Source: Clostridia bacterium
Lineage (GTDB): Bacteria > Bacillota_A > Clostridia > Christensenellales > Aristaeellaceae
Direction of reading: 5' to 3'
Assembly: GCA_017525805.1 (NCBI GenBank)
Contig: JAFXSH010000071.1
Location: 1-8,656 of the forward strand
Length of the DNA stretch: 8,656 nt
A program made the position numbers and the translations under genes. Below, one piece after another: positions 5,740-8,656 of this stretch (position 1 is the first letter of the stretch; each line of letters opens with the position of its first letter). The notes beneath the pieces were generated by a model. That model was not told the origin of the DNA. It did no database searches and worked only from the letters and a program-made list of their open reading frames with translations.

Positions 5740-5769
5740 AAGCCCCGCAGCCTCAACGGCGCAGGGCTT
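5740..5769 (-). terminator. Hairpin terminator candidate facing block 1
   Basis: Read on the minus strand, AAGCCCTGC pairs with GCGGGGCTT (9 bp, one G-T pair). The loop continues the stem as GCC/GGC and contains the repeat core GTTGAGG; ATTTTG follows. It is placed to stop transcripts coming from the 86-aa gene and the repeat region before they reach the block 2 promoter. The T run is short. Confidence 0.55.
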
Positions 5770-6285
5770 CAGCTGTCCCTGTTGGACACTCACAGGCGCG
5801 CGGGCGCGAAGGGGTCCGGGTGTCCTGGATCTGCCGGGGCTCCCAGGGGGCCGGCTCCCAGCTGGCGGCCTTCCAACAGCCGACACTATTGCGGCCCGGC
5901 CAGCCCCCGGCGTGGTGGGGCCTCAACGGCGGCAGAAACGGACCCTGTAGGCACGATTTCCGGCCGGGTGGGGCTGGTGTCCAGCCGCCCTGCAATCCTT
6001 CGCCTGTGGGCTCCCCGGGGCCGTTGAGGTGGCGGCGCTGGCCCGGCTGCCGGAAGGCTCCCCGGCGCTGGTGGCCGACACTATTGCGGCCCGGTCAGGG
6101 GGCCAGCCGGGGGCGGCCTCAACGGGGTATAGAAAAAGCCCCTGCAGGCACGATTTCCGGCGCGGCGGGGTTGGTGTCCGTCCGTCCTTCTATCCTTCGC
6201 ATGCGGGGCTCTCTGCTGGCTCCCTGCGGCCGTTGAGGTGTCGGCGGCAGCTGGCGTGCTGGCGGCCTCAACGGCGGGGCCTGGG
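5770..6285. repeat. Non-coding repeat region with an imperfect 195-bp tandem duplication
   Basis: No credible gene is present. Two units start with CGACACTATTGC at 5881 and 6076 and keep the same box order: CCTCAACGG (5921, 6117), GGCACGATTTCC (5950, 6147), GGTGTCC (near 5978 and 6173), ATCCTTCGC (5995, 6192) and CCGTTGAGGTG (6021, 6230). Offsets grow from 195 to 209 bp, so indels have accumulated while the boxes stayed. Within each unit CCTCAACGG and CCGTTGAGG are perfect inverted arms about 90-110 bases apart. A further CCTCAAC is at 6266-6272. Conservation of boxes with drifting spacers suggests function as binding sites or paired RNA arms, though recent duplication alone could explain part of it. 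Confidence 0.7.
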
Positions 6286-6546
6286 CTACAGCTGGGCCGC
6301 CGGGTCGGTGGTGTTTGCCCAAAGGTTTAGCCGTTCCTGGATCTTCCCGTAGATAACGGCCCGGCCAGCCTCAAAGGCGCTTTGTTCTTCGGGCTTCAGT
6401 TCCGGCCAGGTGTCGGGGCTGGTGGCCCGTAGTTCCGACACGGCGCAATAGTAGTGTTCTACGGCCTGCTCATAGGTGCGCAGCGCGGCCAGCAGGGCGG
6501 CCGTTACGGGGCTGATAGTAGGGGCGGGGGTGTGCGTGGTTTCCAT
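6286..6546 (-). CDS. Small 86-residue protein, unknown function
   Basis: I do not recognise it. After a Pro/Thr-rich N-terminus (METTHTPAPTISP) it is one long helical region: VTAALLAALRTYEQAVEHYYCAVSEL, a break near DTWPELKPEE, then a second helix to the end. It is acidic, has one cysteine and has no signal or membrane segment. A small helical hairpin, as in regulators or protein-protein adaptors, is plausible. The ATG at 6546 is the only good start; CACCTCAAC lies 35 bp upstream (6581-6589). It follows the 147-aa gene by 89 bp and is the last gene of block 1. Coding potential rests on sensible amino-acid composition and matching strand. Confidence 0.6.
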   Translation of the reverse strand: METTHTPAPTISPVTAALLAALRTYEQAVEHYYCAVSELRATSPDTWPELKPEEQSAFEAGRAVIYGKIQERLNLWANTTDPAAQL

Positions 6547-6635
6547 TGTCTGCAGTTGTTTATAGGGTTGTACTTTTGGCGTTGAGGTGGCGGCCCGGTC
6601 CGGCCAGCTGGGCAGGATCTGCCGGGGCCGGGTGT

Positions 6636-7079
6636 CTATTGCCCGTAGTCCGTGAAAAACTTATCTATCCGGGCCTTCAGCGCTTCCTGTCCGGCGCTTT
6701 CTTCCAGGTTATGAAGGGCCAGGCGCAGCGGGACGGCGGGCTGGTGTTCCGGCGGCGTGTCGGCTGCATCATCGGGCCAGCGTAGGCCGCCAGGATTGAA
6801 CATTATTTCAAAGGGCCGCCAATAGGTGCGGCTGCCCTGGTTGAGGTGCAGCGCTTTGCTGGCTCTCTTGCAGAAATATGCAAGGGCGGCTTTCGGGTAG
6901 GTCGGGCCAGCGGTCCAGCTGTCGGCTAGATCATCAAAGGCAATGATTCCGGCACGGGCGGCCGCCTGGAATAGGGCGAAGGCTTCCCGGGTCCAAAAGT
7001 CGGCCGGGGTGTGCTGCACAAAGATTTCCGGCAGCCCTTCTACATACAGGGCTTGCTCTAGTGTAGGTTTCGCTTTCAT
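6636..7079 (-). CDS. 147-residue protein beside the integrase, unknown function
   Basis: I cannot name a family with confidence. The protein is mostly helical, with an N-terminal half rich in aromatic residues (FWTREAFALFQAAARAG) and a central block, YPKAALAYFCKRASKALHL followed by YWRPFEIMF, that looks like a conserved core. A proline-rich stretch (about 105-115) leads to a C-terminal amphipathic helix ending IDKFFTDYGQ. No catalytic motif, signal peptide or membrane segment is seen. The gene starts 12 bp after the integrase stop codon, so the two are almost certainly co-transcribed, which suggests a role in integration, excision or maintenance. GTTGAGGTG at 6840-6848 falls inside it as coding sequence (HLNQ). 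Confidence 0.75.
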   Translation of the reverse strand: MKAKPTLEQALYVEGLPEIFVQHTPADFWTREAFALFQAAARAGIIAFDDLADSWTAGPTYPKAALAYFCKRASKALHLNQGSRTYWRPFEIMFNPGGLRWPDDAADTPPEHQPAVPLRLALHNLEESAGQEALKARIDKFFTDYGQ

Positions 7080-7091
7080 ATCCCTGGGCGC

Positions 7092-8429
7092 TTAATCGTT
7101 CATCAGCTGCATTGCGGCGGCTGCATCGGCCCCGGCTATGTCAATATAGGGCTTCATTGCCTTGTAGTCATTGTGCCCCGTGAATTTCATAACGATCTGC
7201 GGCGGGATTCCTTTTGTAAGGGCGTAGCAAATGAAGGTCCGGCGGGCGGCGTGGGTCCCTACAAGTTCCCATTTTTCGCGGGTTTCTTCGCAGCGCTGGC
7301 CGCCCCTGTAGTACACTTTTGTTATTGGCTCATTGATCCCGCAGAGTTCGCACAGGTCCTTAAGGTAGCCGTTCATTTTTTGGTTGGAAATGACGGGCAG
7401 CGCCCGGCCCTGGGGGTCCCATAGGTCGGCGTACTTTTCCAGGATTGCCCGGCTATAGTTGTTTAGCGGGATCTCTAGGCGGTCATTGGTCTTTTGGGTA
7501 GTGATAACGATATTATCCCCCACAATGTCGCTGCGCTTCAGGGCCGCCATATCGGAATAACGCAGGCTTGTGAAGGCGCAGAAACAAAACAAATCCCGGG
7601 CCTTTTCCAGCCCCCCGGCTTCCTCTACACGCTTCGTGTACTGCCGCCCGGTGCTGTCGGTCAGTTCTACAAGGGTGCGGTTTGCCGGGATCTCATAGTT
7701 ATACAGCCGCAGCAGTTCCGGCCGGGTCAGGAAAATGACGGGCTTCGCCAGCACTTTGAATTTGGGGCGGTAGGTTTGTATTGCGGTTTCCTTGCACACG
7801 CCTGCACGGATAGCCCAGGAAAGAAACCATTTCAAATTGCTGTAGCGCTTCTGCACGCTGGTTTCCTCTTGCCCCTGCTTCCGCAGGAAATCTATATACC
7901 TGGTTATTCCCTTCTCGTTGAGGTCGGCGAAGGACAGGCGCGGGTTGAAATCCTGCAGGGATCTGCGGAAGGACTGCATTTTAGCAAGCGTTCCCTCTGC
8001 CCATTGGTTGCGGGCGCTTTCTTCCCTGTAGAATTGTTCAAAAGCCTTCAGCACGGGGGAAAGGTCCGGCTCTTTGGTGCGGGCTATGCCGGGCTTCCGG
8101 GCGGCGCGTTCAGCCTTGCCCGTAATCCCGTCCAGCGCCCCCTGCAGGGCTTCCAGGGTGTTGGCCCCTGGTTGTGCCTCAATCAGGGCAAACGCGGCCC
8201 TTACTGCGGCAATCCGGGCGTTAATCGTGGCGGCCGGGATTCCCTTCGCGTTGGCTACGGGGGCCTTCTTCGTGCCGGGTTTCACTTGCTGGCTGTCGGT
8301 GTCCCAATTGTCGGGGTTAATGCTGAAGCCTATAGAGGTCAGCAGGCGGCCGTCCTGGGCGCGGGTGGACACTCTTATCGGGCAGTCCCCGTGCTTGTCG
8401 GCTCGTTTGTCAAGGTAGAAGGCAATCAT
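7092..8429 (-). CDS. Tyrosine recombinase / integrase, Bacteroides type
   Basis: A full-length 445-residue site-specific integrase. Residues 1-90 form the arm-DNA-binding region (YLDKRADKHGDCPIRVSTR, then GFSINPDNWD), typical of Bacteroidota integrases. About 122-220 is the SAM-like core-binding domain. The catalytic domain has every key residue: R290 (TSLRYSD), K313 (TQKT), H393 and R396 (HAARRTF), H419 (TGHNDYKAM) and the nucleophile Y428 (PYIDI). It would integrate the circle into a chromosome and excise it. The ATG at 8429 follows the leader word GCTAGCAAAC directly, and a consensus promoter lies about 75 bp upstream. The gene abuts the att-like repeats, the usual arrangement for an integrase. 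It is intact, so the element is probably still mobile. Target site and att core cannot be read from this window. Confidence 0.97.
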   Translation of the reverse strand: MIAFYLDKRADKHGDCPIRVSTRAQDGRLLTSIGFSINPDNWDTDSQQVKPGTKKAPVANAKGIPAATINARIAAVRAAFALIEAQPGANTLEALQGALDGITGKAERAARKPGIARTKEPDLSPVLKAFEQFYREESARNQWAEGTLAKMQSFRRSLQDFNPRLSFADLNEKGITRYIDFLRKQGQEETSVQKRYSNLKWFLSWAIRAGVCKETAIQTYRPKFKVLAKPVIFLTRPELLRLYNYEIPANRTLVELTDSTGRQYTKRVEEAGGLEKARDLFCFCAFTSLRYSDMAALKRSDIVGDNIVITTQKTNDRLEIPLNNYSRAILEKYADLWDPQGRALPVISNQKMNGYLKDLCELCGINEPITKVYYRGGQRCEETREKWELVGTHAARRTFICYALTKGIPPQIVMKFTGHNDYKAMKPYIDIAGADAAAAMQLMND

Positions 8430-8430
8430 T

Positions 8431-8440
8431 GTTTGCTAGC
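8431..8440 (-). promoter_or_regulatory. GCTAGCAAAC leader word before the integrase gene
   Basis: On the minus strand GCTAGCAAAC lies one base before the integrase ATG. The same word occurs at 5593-5602 (before the 107-aa gene) and 4660-4669 (before the helicase gene), and as ACTAGCAAAC at 2114-2123 over the start of the 96-aa gene. It may enhance translation in a Shine-Dalgarno-poor system or bind a regulator. Confidence 0.4.
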
Positions 8441-8457
8441 TTATTGTATTCTATCGT

Positions 8458-8516
8458 GCTGGTGCGTAAAAATCTGCGCTGGTGCGTAAATCATTTACAG
8501 GGGCAAATTTACGCAC
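8458..8516. repeat. Arm-like repeats, left side of the att-like region
   Basis: GCTGGTGCGTAAA occurs at 8458-8470 and 8478-8490, exactly 20 bp apart, and the reverse TTTACGCAC at 8508-8516. With the inverted copies at 169-190 across the circle junction they frame a segment of about 170 bp upstream of the integrase. A regular two-turn spacing suggests cooperative protein binding. The sites lie just downstream of the integrase -7 box, so binding could also repress the gene. Confidence 0.5.
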
Positions 8517-8535
8517 TATTTTTGAGTATTACAAA
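8504..8535 (-). promoter_or_regulatory. Integrase promoter, Bacteroidota consensus
   Basis: On the minus strand TTTG (8532-8535) is followed after exactly 20 bp by TAAATTTG (8504-8511), matching the TTTG / TAnnTTTG consensus of this phylum in both sequence and spacing. Transcription would begin near 8497, leaving a leader of about 65 bases. The -33 box lies in the overlapped end, so it exists only on the closed circle or an equivalent junction. Excision or integration near here could therefore change integrase expression. Confidence 0.75.
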
Positions 8536-8656
8536 TTTAATCGCAGTATTTGCCCCGTGATACTTTTCGCTGATTTTCAGCACTTTAGCAGGGTGTGCGC
8601 TTTTTCGCAGTTTTCCGTAGTTTTATAGGGGTTTTGGTCCGCTCACCTCCACAAAA
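8516..8656. repeat. Terminal direct repeat, right copy (circle closure overlap)
   Basis: Exact second copy of bases 1-141. Anything here is a duplicate of the left end and should be counted once when the circle is closed. Confidence 0.95.

Noticed and set aside
7494..8489. 331-codon plus-strand reading frame opposite the integrase
   Set aside because: It is a shadow of the GC-rich integrase gene; the minus-strand frame has every catalytic residue and the plus-strand product is Gly/Val-rich without recognisable motifs.
8430..8656. tRNA-derived att site or tRNA gene
   Set aside because: No T-loop GGTTCGAATCC-like sequence or cloverleaf was seen here or elsewhere in the window.

Overview
The window reads as one small closed circle from a GC-rich member of the Bacteroidota. 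Its first 141 bases recur exactly as its last 141 bases, so the unique sequence is 8515 bp and position 8656 runs on into position 142. The Bacteroidota assignment rests on three things: a TTTG-N20-TAAATTTG promoter (the -33/-7 type of this phylum) ahead of the integrase, a Bacteroides-type tyrosine integrase, and a BT4734/VirE-N type primase next to a DUF3853-like helix-turn-helix protein. High GC would suit an Alistipes-like or other GC-rich host, but that is inference.

All nine supported genes lie on the minus strand, in two blocks. Block 1 (8429 down to 6286) holds the integrase, a 147-aa protein 12 bp behind it and an 86-aa protein; a hairpin terminator candidate lies at 5740-5769. Block 2 (5583 down to 1380) holds a 107-aa orphan, the DUF3853-like DNA-binding protein, a RepA-like hexameric helicase ATPase, a primase-like protein, a 96-aa helical protein and a phage-type HNH nuclease. 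It ends at a strong bidirectional terminator (1304-1340).

The likely working of the element is as follows. The integrase acts at an att-like region just upstream of its own gene (8458 across the junction to about 190, with repeated arm-like sites). The DUF3853-like protein may control excision or transcription. The helicase and primase replicate the circle from an iteron cluster between their genes (3319-3482). No relaxase, partition, toxin-antitoxin, capsid, terminase, resistance or other cargo gene is visible. The element therefore depends on something else for transfer: a conjugative element acting in trans, or a helper phage, which the HNH gene faintly suggests.

The most unusual part is the non-coding DNA. 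Two long GC-rich stretches (about 217-1100 and 5740-6285) are packed with a dispersed repeat family built on GTTGAGGTG (reverse CACCTCAAC) and ACACTATTGC. One stretch contains an imperfect tandem duplication of about 195 bp. The same words lie just upstream of four start codons. This is either a dispersed regulatory or antisense RNA system, a protein-binding array, or an extragenic repeat family that has spread inside the element.
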